Origin: Marinobacterium stanieri
GTDB taxonomy: Bacteria; Pseudomonadota; Gammaproteobacteria; Pseudomonadales; Balneatricaceae
Assembly: GCF_900155945.1 (NCBI RefSeq)
Contig: NZ_FTMN01000002.1
Location: 310,001 to 374,000, forward strand
Reading direction: 5' to 3'
Length of the DNA: 64,000 bases
In this document: positions 33,852 through 42,647 of the stretch, piece after piece
How the letters are laid out: each line of letters opens with the position of its first letter
Numbering within the stretch: position 1 is the first letter of the stretch
Position numbers and translations under genes: made by a program
The notes under the pieces: generated by a model
The model's input: only the letters and a program-made list of their open reading frames with translations
The model's database searches: none
What the model was told of the DNA's origin: nothing

Positions 33852-34754
33852 ATGCTGCCGGAATTGAAAATCGCCCAGCTGAGACACTTCGTGTGGGTCG
33901 CTGAACTCAAGGGGTTTCACGCCGCTGCAGAAAAGGCGCATCGCACCCAGCCGGCCATTTCACTGTCAATCAAGGATCTGGAAAACAAATTGGGCGAGAC
34001 CCTGTTTGAAAAGCGCAATGCCAAATCCAGCAACGCGGAACTGACCCCCTTTGGCCGCCACTTCCTGCCCCAGGCTAAAGAGCTGATTGCCCATCACGAC
34101 CGCATTGCCGAAGATATGACCCTGATGGCGGAACACAAGACAGGCCACCTGCGTCTGGCCTCGGTACCGTCAATCGCCAGCCGAATGCTGCCGAGTATCC
34201 TGTCCCGCTTTGTTGCCAATGCACCTGATCTGCATATCAGCTTTTATGATGACAATGCGTCTGCCGTGCTCAAGATGGTGGAAAACCAGCAGGTCGATTT
34301 TGGCATCGCCAGTCTTTGGAAAGCAGAGGAGCATGGCGATAAAAGCTTTACCCCGATCTGGGAGGATCATGTCGGCGTTGTCTGTCCATGTGATCATCCG
34401 CTTGCCGGTGAAACCAGCCTGCACTGGGAAACCCTGCGTGATCACCGCTTGATCAGTAACGGCACTTCCCGCCTGCTGGAAGGCACCGAAGCAGAACCGC
34501 TGCTGCTCGATTCCCAGTTTTATATCTCCAACATGATTTCTCTGGTGGCCATGCTGGAAGCCGGACTGGGCGTGACAACCCTGCCCCGCTTTGCCTTTCC
34601 CGAGGAGAGCAACACCCTCACGTTTATCCCATTGACCACTCCGGAGGTGGTGCGCCGCATCGGCATTGTTCGTTTGAGTAACAAGTCATTGCCACCGGCC
34701 GCCGACGCGCTGGTACAGTTCATTCTGGAACAGAGCAAAGAACAGAAAAAATAA
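33852..34754 (+). CDS. LysR-type transcriptional regulator
   Basis: A 300-aa regulator. The N-terminal winged helix (LRHFVWVAELKGFHAAAEKAHRTQPAISLSIKDLE) is followed by a linker helix and an effector domain beginning GHLRLASVPSIASRMLP (about residue 97). It is divergent from the aldehyde dehydrogenase-dipeptidase-BCCT operon and upstream of the 569/245-aa genes. Its likely target palindrome lies at 33801-33821, with a related one at 34769-34787. Confidence 0.92.
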   Translation: MLPELKIAQLRHFVWVAELKGFHAAAEKAHRTQPAISLSIKDLENKLGETLFEKRNAKSSNAELTPFGRHFLPQAKELIAHHDRIAEDMTLMAEHKTGHLRLASVPSIASRMLPSILSRFVANAPDLHISFYDDNASAVLKMVENQQVDFGIASLWKAEEHGDKSFTPIWEDHVGVVCPCDHPLAGETSLHWETLRDHRLISNGTSRLLEGTEAEPLLLDSQFYISNMISLVAMLEAGLGVTTLPRFAFPEESNTLTFIPLTTPEVVRRIGIVRLSNKSLPPAADALVQFILEQSKEQKK

Positions 34755-34768
34755 TTAAAAATGGGGTT

Positions 34769-34787
34769 TGATAAGCTCGACTTATCA
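34769..34787. promoter_or_regulatory. palindrome TGATAAG-N5-CTTATCA after lysR
   Basis: A perfect 7-bp inverted repeat between lysR and the 569-aa gene. It shares TGATAA/TTATCA half-sites with the operator at 33801-33821 but has a spacer two bases shorter. No T-tract follows, so it is more likely an operator for the downstream operon than a terminator. Confidence 0.5.
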
Positions 34788-34992
34788 GGCGATAGATCCT
34801 TTTCATTTGTCCAGGCGCAGCGCTTTGCCCAAGATAAAGCTGTCACCCATGGGGTGTCCTCTCTCTGCCGACTATAACTAAACAGGAAGCCAGCAGAGAT
34901 CCAAAGAGCAAGGTTTCCATCCCATCTATGCTGAGCGCCAGCACCGCTGGCAACACCGATACAGGATGTGGAGTTAACAGAGGATCACAATA

Positions 34993-36702
34993 ATGATAAC
35001 GCCTGCAGCAATTCAAACCTCTCTGCGGGGTGACAATGCACTTCCCCTGCGCCCCGCCGAACAGGTAATGCACCTGGAACGACTGGGCGCCATGCACCAA
35101 AGCCGCCTCAGCTTCATGCGCAGCCTGGTGCGCCGTATCATGCGCGAGCGCTGGCAGATCGAGCCGGTCCGCCTGGACCTGGATGCCGATGGTTACGGTA
35201 CCGTCATCTATGAAGTACAGGCACCTCAGGGCCTGTACAGTTTTGTACTCTTTTCCAACTATCTGGCACCGGAAGTACGTAATGACCGCGTGATCGCCAC
35301 CCAGTGGGACCTCACCATGGCATTGGTGGAAGGCCGGGTCGACGATATCTATCTGGAAAAGCTGCGCCAGAATGTGCCCAAGCAGGAAGCAGGCCGCGTC
35401 GACGCCCGGGTCTTCGTGCTGTCCCGCGCCAACCGCAGTGCACGCAACTTTGACTACGTAGTCGACCAGCTGGCAAAAGGCGAGCAGCCTGACGTTGAAC
35501 GTATCGCCCGCGTCGGCTACCTCTATCGCACCACCGCCGTATACGGCAGCGGCAAGCTCGGCATGGCCGACTGGGAAAAGGTACGGACACAATACACCGA
35601 CTTCGCCCGGCCCTTTGCGGCGGAAATGTTTGTCTGCCTGATGCTGCGAAACTTCAGTCTGTTGCAGGCCGAGCATATTGCCCGCCACCGCTCGCCCGAG
35701 AGCTTCCAACCGATGAAGCCGGAGATCAAACGCTATTTCGGCATCGGTAACTCAACTGGTCTGGGCATGGCGCCCTATCTGGTGAACCACCCGCTGTTGA
35801 TCAATCGCTGGGTAGAAATGCGTGAACTGGCACTGGCCCGCATTCGAGTACTGGGTGATATCTCCCCCGCCCTTCGTGAACAGCTGCATCGCCTGATTGA
35901 TCGCTGCGAACAGCATACCCGTGAAACAGTGACGGAGGATCAGTGGCAAACCGGCAACAACCAGCAGGTGCTCAAGGACCTGGCAGCCCTGCGCAGCAAG
36001 GCCAGCGAAGGGTTCGACGACTGGGACAGCCTGATTCTCTGGAGTGAAGAGCACTGCTCCCTGCAGGGACAGGAGATGCTGGTATCCATTCTGCTGGAGC
36101 TGTATCCCACGCTGGTGGATGACCTTGAAGACTATCACTGCGCCGAGGAATTTCTCGATCTGGATCCGCTGATGCCGCTGCAGACACTCAAAGAGGTGAT
36201 CGAAACGCGCTATGCCTGGGCACTGGCGATCGACTTCAGCGTCGAGGGCACCCGTGAAACCTGCTGGTATCGCTCGGAAGAGAAGATGGAGCCCCGCCTG
36301 GGCAGTGTGGCCGATGCCGAAGCCAAGAAAAAGCAGATGGCACTGGGTGTAGGCTATGCCGTGCGCAAGTGCTACGACCAGCTGTGTGACTACGTCGCCG
36401 AGCACCCTGACCATACCACCGCCCGTTTCATGGTCGCGCGACCGAAAATGCGCGGGATTGTGCGCCGTATCCAGAGCATGAACCGCTGTGTCTACGGCGA
36501 TATTCAGGCCAACCTGCTGGATCGTAATGTGTTGCCCATGCACCTGCTACGCTGCAAGCTCGCCTTCTTTGGTGTCAGCAAATTCGATCCACGCTCACGG
36601 CTTTGGGTCCGTAACACCATGTTCCAGGGCGCACCGCTGCTGGACGATATCGGCTCTCGCTTCGGCGATGACTGGTTCATGCCACTGGCACCACAGCAGT
36701 AA
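34993..36702 (+). CDS. uncharacterised 569-aa cytosolic protein
   Basis: I do not recognise the family. The protein is soluble, with no signal or membrane segment. It is helical and rich in Arg, Leu and Glu, with aromatic motifs such as YGTVIYEVQAPQGLYSFVLFSNYL (about 73-96), RVGYLYRTTAVYGSGKLGMADW and RYFGIGNSTGLGMAPYLVNHPLLINRW. The ATG has GAGG 8 nt upstream. It begins 12 nt before the 245-aa gene and surely acts with it. The lysR upstream and the TauE/SafE gene downstream suggest catabolism of a small organic, perhaps sulfonated, compound. This last point is inference. Confidence 0.75.
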   Translation: MITPAAIQTSLRGDNALPLRPAEQVMHLERLGAMHQSRLSFMRSLVRRIMRERWQIEPVRLDLDADGYGTVIYEVQAPQGLYSFVLFSNYLAPEVRNDRVIATQWDLTMALVEGRVDDIYLEKLRQNVPKQEAGRVDARVFVLSRANRSARNFDYVVDQLAKGEQPDVERIARVGYLYRTTAVYGSGKLGMADWEKVRTQYTDFARPFAAEMFVCLMLRNFSLLQAEHIARHRSPESFQPMKPEIKRYFGIGNSTGLGMAPYLVNHPLLINRWVEMRELALARIRVLGDISPALREQLHRLIDRCEQHTRETVTEDQWQTGNNQQVLKDLAALRSKASEGFDDWDSLILWSEEHCSLQGQEMLVSILLELYPTLVDDLEDYHCAEEFLDLDPLMPLQTLKEVIETRYAWALAIDFSVEGTRETCWYRSEEKMEPRLGSVADAEAKKKQMALGVGYAVRKCYDQLCDYVAEHPDHTTARFMVARPKMRGIVRRIQSMNRCVYGDIQANLLDRNVLPMHLLRCKLAFFGVSKFDPRSRLWVRNTMFQGAPLLDDIGSRFGDDWFMPLAPQQ

Positions 36703-36713
36703 GGAGCAGCTCC

Positions 36714-37451
36714 ATGCATATTTCCATGAACGAACTCAAAGCGGCGCTGCGTCGCTGCTTCGAAGCCAGCGGCTACTTTGTCGGCAACTATGAGGATGCC
36801 GCCAACATGATCCTCTGGCTGGAAAAACACGGCCTCAACGGCCTGGGCGAGCTGGAACGTGCCCTGCCCTACATTCGTAACGACAGTGACAAGCCGCTCA
36901 GCAGCGTCGTCTATGAGGACAGCACCTCGGCCATTATCGACAGCCATGATCGCAGCGCCCTTAACTGCATTGCAGCTGCCGTCGACCTGGCTCATGCCAA
37001 GGCACTGGAAGTGGGTATTGCGACGGTCACCGTGCACAACTGCCATAATCGCATGTTCATTCTCAAGGCCCTGACCGACTGCGGACGCCGTGGCATCAGT
37101 GTGGCGGCCTACTGGCAGAATGGTGAGCAGAATATCACCGAGCATACCGCTGCCATCCGTGCCGGCGAGCGCTATCCCAGTTACAGCGAGGCCAAAACCT
37201 GCCTCAACGCCAGCGCCGATGACAAACAGGCGCTGACCATTATCTGCAGCTCCCGCGTAGATCTCTCGACCCGTCTCAAGCACCGTAAAACACGCCTGCT
37301 GACCGAGACTCAGGTAGAGGAAAACAAGGAGCAGAGTGTGGAAAGCGGCATTGAAATTGACCCGGCTCTCTGGGACGAGATCAACCGCATCGGCACCGAG
37401 ATACTGGTCGAAAACAGCGAACGCTCCCGCGCCGACGCTGGCGGTCGCTAA
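36714..37451 (+). CDS. uncharacterised 245-aa protein (DUF3726/Ldh_2-like N terminus)
   Basis: A soluble protein. The first 140 residues resemble the start of the Ldh_2 malate/lactate dehydrogenase group and the DUF3726 family: a helix LKAALRRCFEASGYFVGNYEDAANMI, then LEKHGLNGLGELERAL, then an ALNCIAAAVDLAHAKALEVGIATVTVHNCHNR segment. The NAD-binding half of a true dehydrogenase is absent, so catalysis is doubtful. It follows the 569-aa gene after 11 nt with AAGGAGCAG as ribosome site. Likely a partner subunit. Confidence 0.65.
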   Translation: MHISMNELKAALRRCFEASGYFVGNYEDAANMILWLEKHGLNGLGELERALPYIRNDSDKPLSSVVYEDSTSAIIDSHDRSALNCIAAAVDLAHAKALEVGIATVTVHNCHNRMFILKALTDCGRRGISVAAYWQNGEQNITEHTAAIRAGERYPSYSEAKTCLNASADDKQALTIICSSRVDLSTRLKHRKTRLLTETQVEENKEQSVESGIEIDPALWDEINRIGTEILVENSERSRADAGGR

Positions 37452-37472
37452 ACCAATTTTATCCTGTTTCAC

Positions 37473-37516
37473 AAAGCTCCCCTGTGGTCCCGCACTAACC
37501 ACTCCGGGAGCTTTTT
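37473..37516 (+). terminator. intrinsic terminator after the 245-aa gene
   Basis: Outer stem AAAGCTCCC / GGGAGCTTT followed by TT, enclosing an inner GTGGT/ACCAC stem. It separates the 569/245-aa pair from the carrier gene, so readthrough would be needed for cotranscription. Confidence 0.75.
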
Positions 37517-37535
37517 CACTTTCAGGATCTGATGG

Positions 37536-38261
37536 ATGCTCTATACACCCCCTGAATTGCTGGCCTTACTCGTGGTGACCGCGGGTGTCTTCGTCCAGTC
37601 CCGCATTGGTATCGGCTATGGCTTACTGGCCGCCCCGGTTCTGTTCCAGATAGACCCGGCGTATGTCCCGGGCCCAATTCTGGTGGTGGGATTTTGCCTG
37701 TCCACTTTGATGGTGATGCAAAGCGTGCAGCAGCTGCGCTGGCGTCGAGTGCTGCCAGCCATTATTGCCCGTGCACCAGGTGCCGGAGTCGGTGCATTGC
37801 TGGTTCAACTGCTGAGCCAGGCGCTGTTAGGGGTGTTTCTGGGGCTGGCGTTGTTGCTGGCGACCCTGTTGAGCTGGCGTGCATTCAAACTGCGCACCAC
37901 GCCTCGCAGCCTGGTGACGGGAGGCTTTTTCTCGGGTCTGATCGGTACAGCCACCGGCATTGGCGGCCCACCGATCGCACTGGTGTATCAGGAGCAGGAT
38001 CCGGCCATCGCCCGTGCCGAACTGGCAGCCTTCTTTCTGGTGGGCACCCTGATCTCTCTGGCAATGCTGTTCGGCGTTGGCCAACTGGGTGAAGAGCATC
38101 TGTGGCTGGCGCTCAAACTGCTGCCCGGCGTATTGCTGGGCAACAGCCTGAGCTACCTGTCCGAGCGATATTGGCAGATCAACAACCTCAAGCCCTGGGT
38201 TCTGCTGCTTTCATTGCTGGCCGCCCTTCTGCCCCTGAGCCAGGGGGTGTCAAATCTGTAA
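37536..38261 (+). CDS. TauE/SafE family anion exporter
   Basis: A 241-aa protein with about eight membrane helices and the two-fold TauE/SafE repeat: AGVFVQSRIGIGYGLLAAPVL at the N terminus and GGFFSGLIGTATGIGGPPIALVY in the second half. Family members export sulfite, sulfoacetate or related anions. Lies 20 nt after the terminator that closes the 569/245-aa pair. The substrate is not known. Confidence 0.85.
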   Translation: MLYTPPELLALLVVTAGVFVQSRIGIGYGLLAAPVLFQIDPAYVPGPILVVGFCLSTLMVMQSVQQLRWRRVLPAIIARAPGAGVGALLVQLLSQALLGVFLGLALLLATLLSWRAFKLRTTPRSLVTGGFFSGLIGTATGIGGPPIALVYQEQDPAIARAELAAFFLVGTLISLAMLFGVGQLGEEHLWLALKLLPGVLLGNSLSYLSERYWQINNLKPWVLLLSLLAALLPLSQGVSNL

Positions 38262-38267
38262 CCGCTT

Positions 38268-39047
38268 TTAACGGTGCGTCCACTCCGGTTTACGCTTATT
38301 GATAAATGCATCTATCCCTTCCTGCGCATCATCAATCAGCATATTGCCGACCATCACCTCACTGCAGAATTCATAGGCCTCGGACAATGGCAATTCGCGC
38401 TGGCGATAAAACGCCTGCTTGCCGATCTGGAGAGTTTTACGGGATTTGGACGCGATCTTGGCCGCCAGCGTATCCACGGCTGTTTCCAGCTCCGCTTCCG
38501 GCACCAGCTGATTGATCAAACCGATATCAAAGGCGCGCTGGGCGTTGATCAGATCACCGGTCAGCAGCAGCTCCATGGCGTGTTTGGGCTGTACGGCGCG
38601 GCTTAACGCCACCATTGGTGTTGAACAGAACAGACCGATGTTGACACCGGGCGTCGCAAAACGGGCATTATCAGCGGCAACCGCCATATCGGCACTGGCA
38701 ACCAGCTGACAGCCTGCCGCTGTGGCAACACCGTGTACCTGGGCAATGACCGGGACGGGCAGGCTGACCACACGCTGCATCAAACGGGAGCAGGTATCGA
38801 AGGTACAGCGGTAGTACTCTTCTTCCCCTTCACCCAGCATCTGCTTGAGATCATGGCCGGCACAGAACCCCTTGCCGGAACCACGGATGACCACGCAGCG
38901 AACATTGATGTCGTCGGCAATGCTGTCCAGCTCGGCATGCAGCGCCTGCATGAGTTCCAGAGAAAGGCTGTTGTAGGCATCGGGGCGGGATAACGTCAGG
39001 GTGGCAACACCGGCCTGATCCTGACGTTCGAGAAGCGACTGAGACAT
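38268..39047 (-). CDS. ECHDC3-like enoyl-CoA hydratase/isomerase family protein
   Basis: A 259-aa crotonase-fold protein with the oxyanion-hole block GSGKGFCAGHDLKQM and HGVATAAGCQLVASADM. Both catalytic Glu of true hydratases are missing (Gln in CQLVASAD; PGVNIGLFCSTP where the second Glu normally lies). The segment FATPGVNIGLFCSTPMVALSR is that of the ECHDC3 subgroup, whose reaction is not settled. Convergent with the TauE/SafE gene and downstream of ttcA. Confidence 0.85.
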   Translation of the reverse strand: MSQSLLERQDQAGVATLTLSRPDAYNSLSLELMQALHAELDSIADDINVRCVVIRGSGKGFCAGHDLKQMLGEGEEEYYRCTFDTCSRLMQRVVSLPVPVIAQVHGVATAAGCQLVASADMAVAADNARFATPGVNIGLFCSTPMVALSRAVQPKHAMELLLTGDLINAQRAFDIGLINQLVPEAELETAVDTLAAKIASKSRKTLQIGKQAFYRQRELPLSEAYEFCSEVMVGNMLIDDAQEGIDAFINKRKPEWTHR

Positions 39048-39129
39048 GCGAACTCCCTTTTTGTTTTTATACGGGTAAACCCGAATATCCGCAAAAGCGA
39101 GCCGCAGGTCAAGCGGTTAATTTTTAGGC

Positions 39130-40053
39130 TTAAACCGACAGAATATCGATCTTTTCCATCACCTGAACCCCAGAGCCATTGGCGCCGGTTTCTTCATCAT
39201 CACCCAGCGGCCCCAGAGCACTGCCGGTATCCGGTGCAATGCCGTGCGGGAAGCCCAGCTGCAGGCCCTTGAAGTCGAAGAGTTCGTTATCGGCCAGATG
39301 TGAAGGCACCACATTGCAGAGCGAGCGGAACATGGTTTCAATGCGCCCCGGATGCGACTTGTCCCAGCCCTGCAGCATCTCCTTGATCACCTGGCGTTGC
39401 AGGTTTTCCTGAGAGCCACAAAGGTTGCACGGGATGATCGGGAATTCGCGCAGTTCGGCGTATTCGGCGATATCTTTCTCACGGGCATAGGCCAGCGGAC
39501 GGATCACCATGTTCTTGCCGTCATCGGATACCAGCTTGGGCGGCATGGACTTGAGCTTGCCACCGTAGAACATGTTGAGGAAGAAGGTCTCCAGAATATC
39601 GTCGCGGTGATGGCCCAACGCGATCTTGTTGGCCCCGATCTCTTCGGCAAAACCGTACAGGGTGCCACGACGCAGGCGCGAGCAGAGTGCACAGGTGGTT
39701 TTACCCTCGGGCACCACTTCCTTGACGATGGAGTAGGTATCACGCTCCACGATGTGGAAAGGCACACCGATGGACTCCAGATAATTGGGCAGAACTTCTT
39801 CCGGGAAACCCGGCTGCTTCTGGTCCAGGTTCACGGCCACCAGCTCAAACCGAATCGGCGCACTCTTCTGCAGATTCATCAGAATATCGAGCATGGCATA
39901 AGAGTCTTTGCCACCGGACAGACACACCATCACCTTGTCGCCCTCTTCAATCATATTGAAGGCTTCAATGGCCTGGCCTACCTCACGGCGCAGGCGTTTC
40001 TGCAGCTTGTTCAGGCGGGTTTTGGTCTGTTTGTCGAGGCTGTCGGTGTGCAT
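39130..40053 (-). CDS. ttcA: tRNA-cytidine(32) 2-sulfurtransferase TtcA
   Basis: A 307-aa enzyme of the PP-loop ATPase family: [10 protein letters not shown] (about residue 46), the iron-sulfur Cys pair [12 protein letters not shown] (about 121-124) and the third Cys region [12 protein letters not shown]. TtcA thiolates cytidine 32 of certain tRNAs using a 4Fe-4S cluster. Length and motifs match the gammaproteobacterial family. The C-terminal 30 residues after GLQLGF are variable. Confidence 0.95.
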   Translation of the reverse strand: MHTDSLDKQTKTRLNKLQKRLRREVGQAIEAFNMIEEGDKVMVCLSGGKDSYAMLDILMNLQKSAPIRFELVAVNLDQKQPGFPEEVLPNYLESIGVPFHIVERDTYSIVKEVVPEGKTTCALCSRLRRGTLYGFAEEIGANKIALGHHRDDILETFFLNMFYGGKLKSMPPKLVSDDGKNMVIRPLAYAREKDIAEYAELREFPIIPCNLCGSQENLQRQVIKEMLQGWDKSHPGRIETMFRSLCNVVPSHLADNELFDFKGLQLGFPHGIAPDTGSALGPLGDDEETGANGSGVQVMEKIDILSV

Positions 40054-40155
40054 AAGGCGCTTCGTGAATCACTGGTTGAAAATCGAGCGCGAAGTATACA
40101 GCAAAGCAGCCGGACTCATAAGATGCAACCGGCTTTCATCATAGGTTCTACAGAC

Positions 40156-40185
40156 TAAAACGCCGGGACAAAGCCCGGCGTTTTA
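40156..40185. terminator. bidirectional intrinsic terminator
   Basis: TAAAACGCCGGG-ACAAAG-CCCGGCGTTTTA, symmetric with T-rich flanks on both strands. It lies just past the 3' end of the DUF3360 gene (minus strand), upstream of ttcA. Confidence 0.9.
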
Positions 40186-40198
40186 TGGTCAGCTGAGA

Positions 40199-41674
40199 TC
40201 AGGACAGCTCGCGGAAAGATTCCAGCAAGGGCGGCAGCCCCGGGAACATGCCGATACCGGCCATCACCGCGCACAGAATCAGGAAGACGACGCCCGGCAC
40301 CACCCAGCGGCCCATATGACCCAGGCTTTTGCCGCGCTCCTTACAGCCGATCAGGCCCAGGTTATCCAGCAGCACCGTCAGTGACCAGCCAAACACAGGG
40401 TTCACCAGTGCCGAGGAGAAAATCACCACCGCTGCAGACTGGGTCGTTTTGCCTTCACGCGTCATCTGCATGCCCGCTTCCAGCAGCGGCAGGTATACAC
40501 CGACAATCAGCGCCACGCTGAGTACCGGCTGCCACACGGCCAGATCCATGGGGTAGCCCCAAAGTGCGGCAACCACGCAGAGGAAGCCCGTCAGAATGGC
40601 ACCGGCCGGAATGGGACGACGTGCAATGGCTGCCGGCACGATATAGGTCCCCCAAGACGAAGTGATATTACCGCCACCCAGCAGGCTGCCGGTGATCTGA
40701 CGAGCCGACGCGGTGCACATGGTATCGTCGATATCCATCAGTACCTTTTCGGTTTTTTTCGGGTAGTTGATCTCCTGAAACACCCGATGCCCCAGAAAAT
40801 CCGGCGACCACATGGCCACCGCCAGGATGGCAAAAGGCGCTACCGCAATGAAATGATGCAGCTCCGGCCAGCCCAGCTGCCAACCAGTGTTTTCACCCCA
40901 CCAGTACGCCGGGTTCATGTTGGGCATGCCGGGTTCTGTAGTGAACTCAAAGGGCGCGCCCAGTGCGAAGGAAAGACCAGCTGCCAGCACCGAGCCCAGC
41001 GGAATGGCCAGCCAGCGCATCTGAATATGCTCCAGGTAGGCATACATGATGATGGTGCTGATAATCACGATAAACGCCAAGTAGGCCATATCGAAGCCTT
41101 CTGCCCAGGCAAACAGCTTGCTGATCTGACCGGTAATGCCGATAAAGCCAAGATAGAGCAATAGCCCGCCGCAGACCCCGTTACTGGTCAACCGCGCCAG
41201 CAGACTGCCGCCTTTGGTAATACCCAGAATAAAGCCCAGCACACCGATCATCAGGCCCAGGGCCATGGGATGGCCGCCGGAGGCCACGATGAGTGGTATC
41301 AAGGGAATAAGTGGCCCATGTGTCCCCGCCAGGTTGGCATTCGGATTCAAGAAACCGGATACCAGCACAACAAACAGGATGGCCGCAATCAGCAGCTCAA
41401 AGCGCACGTTTTCAATGACAAAGGTTTCCGGCAACCCCAGCTGGGTAGCGAAGGCGGCGACAATCGCGGCCACCATCACAATCTTGCCGATGGTGGCCGC
41501 CATGGCCGGCACCCAATCCTCTACCTCGAAGCGGTAGTCTTTAAAGGGCAGGTTCGGACGCCAGCGCCTGGGGCGCATGCTTTGCAGTTCATGGTCCAGA
41601 TACTCGGCACGGGAGGCGAAGGCAGAACGGGGCTTTCGCTGCGCCTGGTAGGTCGATTGATCTACTTCGGACAT
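40199..41674 (-). CDS. DUF3360 family membrane transporter
   Basis: A 491-aa protein with about twelve membrane helices after a 60-residue cytosolic N terminus (EYLDHELQSMRPRRWRPNLP). It resembles the DUF3360 family, distant relatives of xanthine/sulfate permeases: NPNANLAGTHGPLIPLIPLI near residue 115, DIDDTMCTASARQITGSLLGGGNITSSWGTYIVPAAIARRPIP in the middle. Substrate unknown. Monocistronic, with its own terminator downstream. Confidence 0.8.
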   Translation of the reverse strand: MSEVDQSTYQAQRKPRSAFASRAEYLDHELQSMRPRRWRPNLPFKDYRFEVEDWVPAMAATIGKIVMVAAIVAAFATQLGLPETFVIENVRFELLIAAILFVVLVSGFLNPNANLAGTHGPLIPLIPLIVASGGHPMALGLMIGVLGFILGITKGGSLLARLTSNGVCGGLLLYLGFIGITGQISKLFAWAEGFDMAYLAFIVIISTIIMYAYLEHIQMRWLAIPLGSVLAAGLSFALGAPFEFTTEPGMPNMNPAYWWGENTGWQLGWPELHHFIAVAPFAILAVAMWSPDFLGHRVFQEINYPKKTEKVLMDIDDTMCTASARQITGSLLGGGNITSSWGTYIVPAAIARRPIPAGAILTGFLCVVAALWGYPMDLAVWQPVLSVALIVGVYLPLLEAGMQMTREGKTTQSAAVVIFSSALVNPVFGWSLTVLLDNLGLIGCKERGKSLGHMGRWVVPGVVFLILCAVMAGIGMFPGLPPLLESFRELS

Positions 41675-41749
41675 AAGCTCTCTTGTTATCGCTGAAGATA
41701 AAAGCCGGCGATTCTAGGGAGCGTGTGTTACAGCCACAATCGACACTTA

Positions 41750-41775
41750 GGCTATTAACACTAAGTCGAATAGCC
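41750..41775. repeat. inverted repeat upstream of the DUF3360 gene
   Basis: GGCTATT (41750-41756) and AATAGCC (41769-41775) with a 12-nt spacer, and an overlapping ACTTAG/CTAAGT pair. It lies about 75-100 bp upstream of the DUF3360 start and could be an operator or a hairpin after the zincin gene. Function not supported further. Confidence 0.35.
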
Positions 41776-41792
41776 ATGTCTGAACCTGATGG

Positions 41793-42572
41793 CTAGGTCT
41801 GACGACTGAGTGCCGCGCCCAGGCGGTAAAAGTAATCGGCAAAGGCCTGGTTGATCCGCTGTCTTTCGTCATCACGGGGGTAAAGCCCGTTTTGGGCTTC
41901 GGGAGACTCACGTGTGCCTTTCACCAAGAAGTGGTTTTTCACATTGGCATCCTGTACGAAGGCCTCAAAAGCACGTGCACAGACCTCTTCAGGACGACTG
42001 TAATAGCGCGTGCGCAATTTGCGGTCCATGTTGACCGAATGATTGAACAGCTCGCTTGGCTCGCGCCCGGACTCATCCAGCAAGATCGCCTTCATCAAGG
42101 CAAACCAGAGATCATTCAGGGGGTGTACCACCGGCGTGGCATCGTCCAGCCAGGCGGCGGAGGCAAACAACCCCGAGGGCGCATCGGTGAATACCTTGTC
42201 CGACAGGTAATGGTCCAGCGCATGAAACCACTCATGGGCGATACTGCCGGGGCCGGCATTCTTGGCCAGTGCAAAGGCGCGTCGGGAGGGATCATAGTGG
42301 GCAGAGACACCCGGGCGGCCGCCCGTGCCATACTGCAGGCCCAGGGTGCCACGCAGTGACACCAGTTGCTCCGGCCCCTGCAGAATCAGCATCAAGTCGC
42401 AGAGCGCATCATAGAAAAGCCCGGCCGCGCGGCTGCGTTCCTGTTTGGTCACCCAGCGGCCCAGCTCGATGCTGCGAAAATCAAAACGACGCCGTACTTC
42501 GACAAAGTCGATCTCCTGTCCGGCACGGTGGTCCGGCCCCTGGCGATAGAACTGCCTTTGTTTTATGCTCAT
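41793..42572 (-). CDS. stand-alone LPD1/CLCA_X-type zincin-like protein
   Basis: A 259-aa soluble protein. The segment FDFRSIELGRWVTKQERSRAAGLFYDAL is followed by LRGTLGLQYGTGGRPGVSAHYDP and the zinc-protease motif IAHEWFHALDHYLSD (H-E-x-x-H, about residues 133-139). This matches the LPD1 polyvalent-protein domain, usually found in large mobile-element proteins, here as a chromosomal single-domain gene. A later Tyr/Glu block (YYSRPEEVCARAFEAFVQD) provides the likely third ligand. Divergent from a FAN1-like nuclease gene. Confidence 0.75.
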   Translation of the reverse strand: MSIKQRQFYRQGPDHRAGQEIDFVEVRRRFDFRSIELGRWVTKQERSRAAGLFYDALCDLMLILQGPEQLVSLRGTLGLQYGTGGRPGVSAHYDPSRRAFALAKNAGPGSIAHEWFHALDHYLSDKVFTDAPSGLFASAAWLDDATPVVHPLNDLWFALMKAILLDESGREPSELFNHSVNMDRKLRTRYYSRPEEVCARAFEAFVQDANVKNHFLVKGTRESPEAQNGLYPRDDERQRINQAFADYFYRLGAALSRQT

Positions 42573-42647
42573 CCGCTTGCACTGTTCGGGCCAGGCCCGA
42601 TTGGAAAAGTTCGATTCTACGCGTTCATTCTGAGCTGCCGAGCCTCA

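Noticed and set aside
34769-34787. Palindrome after lysR as an intrinsic terminator
   Set aside because: The stem is AT-rich and no T-tract follows; shared half-sites with the lysR operator fit an operator better.
36504-37502. Minus-strand frame across the 569/245-aa genes
   Set aside because: It would span two convincing plus-strand genes with good ribosome sites and shows no recognisable domain.
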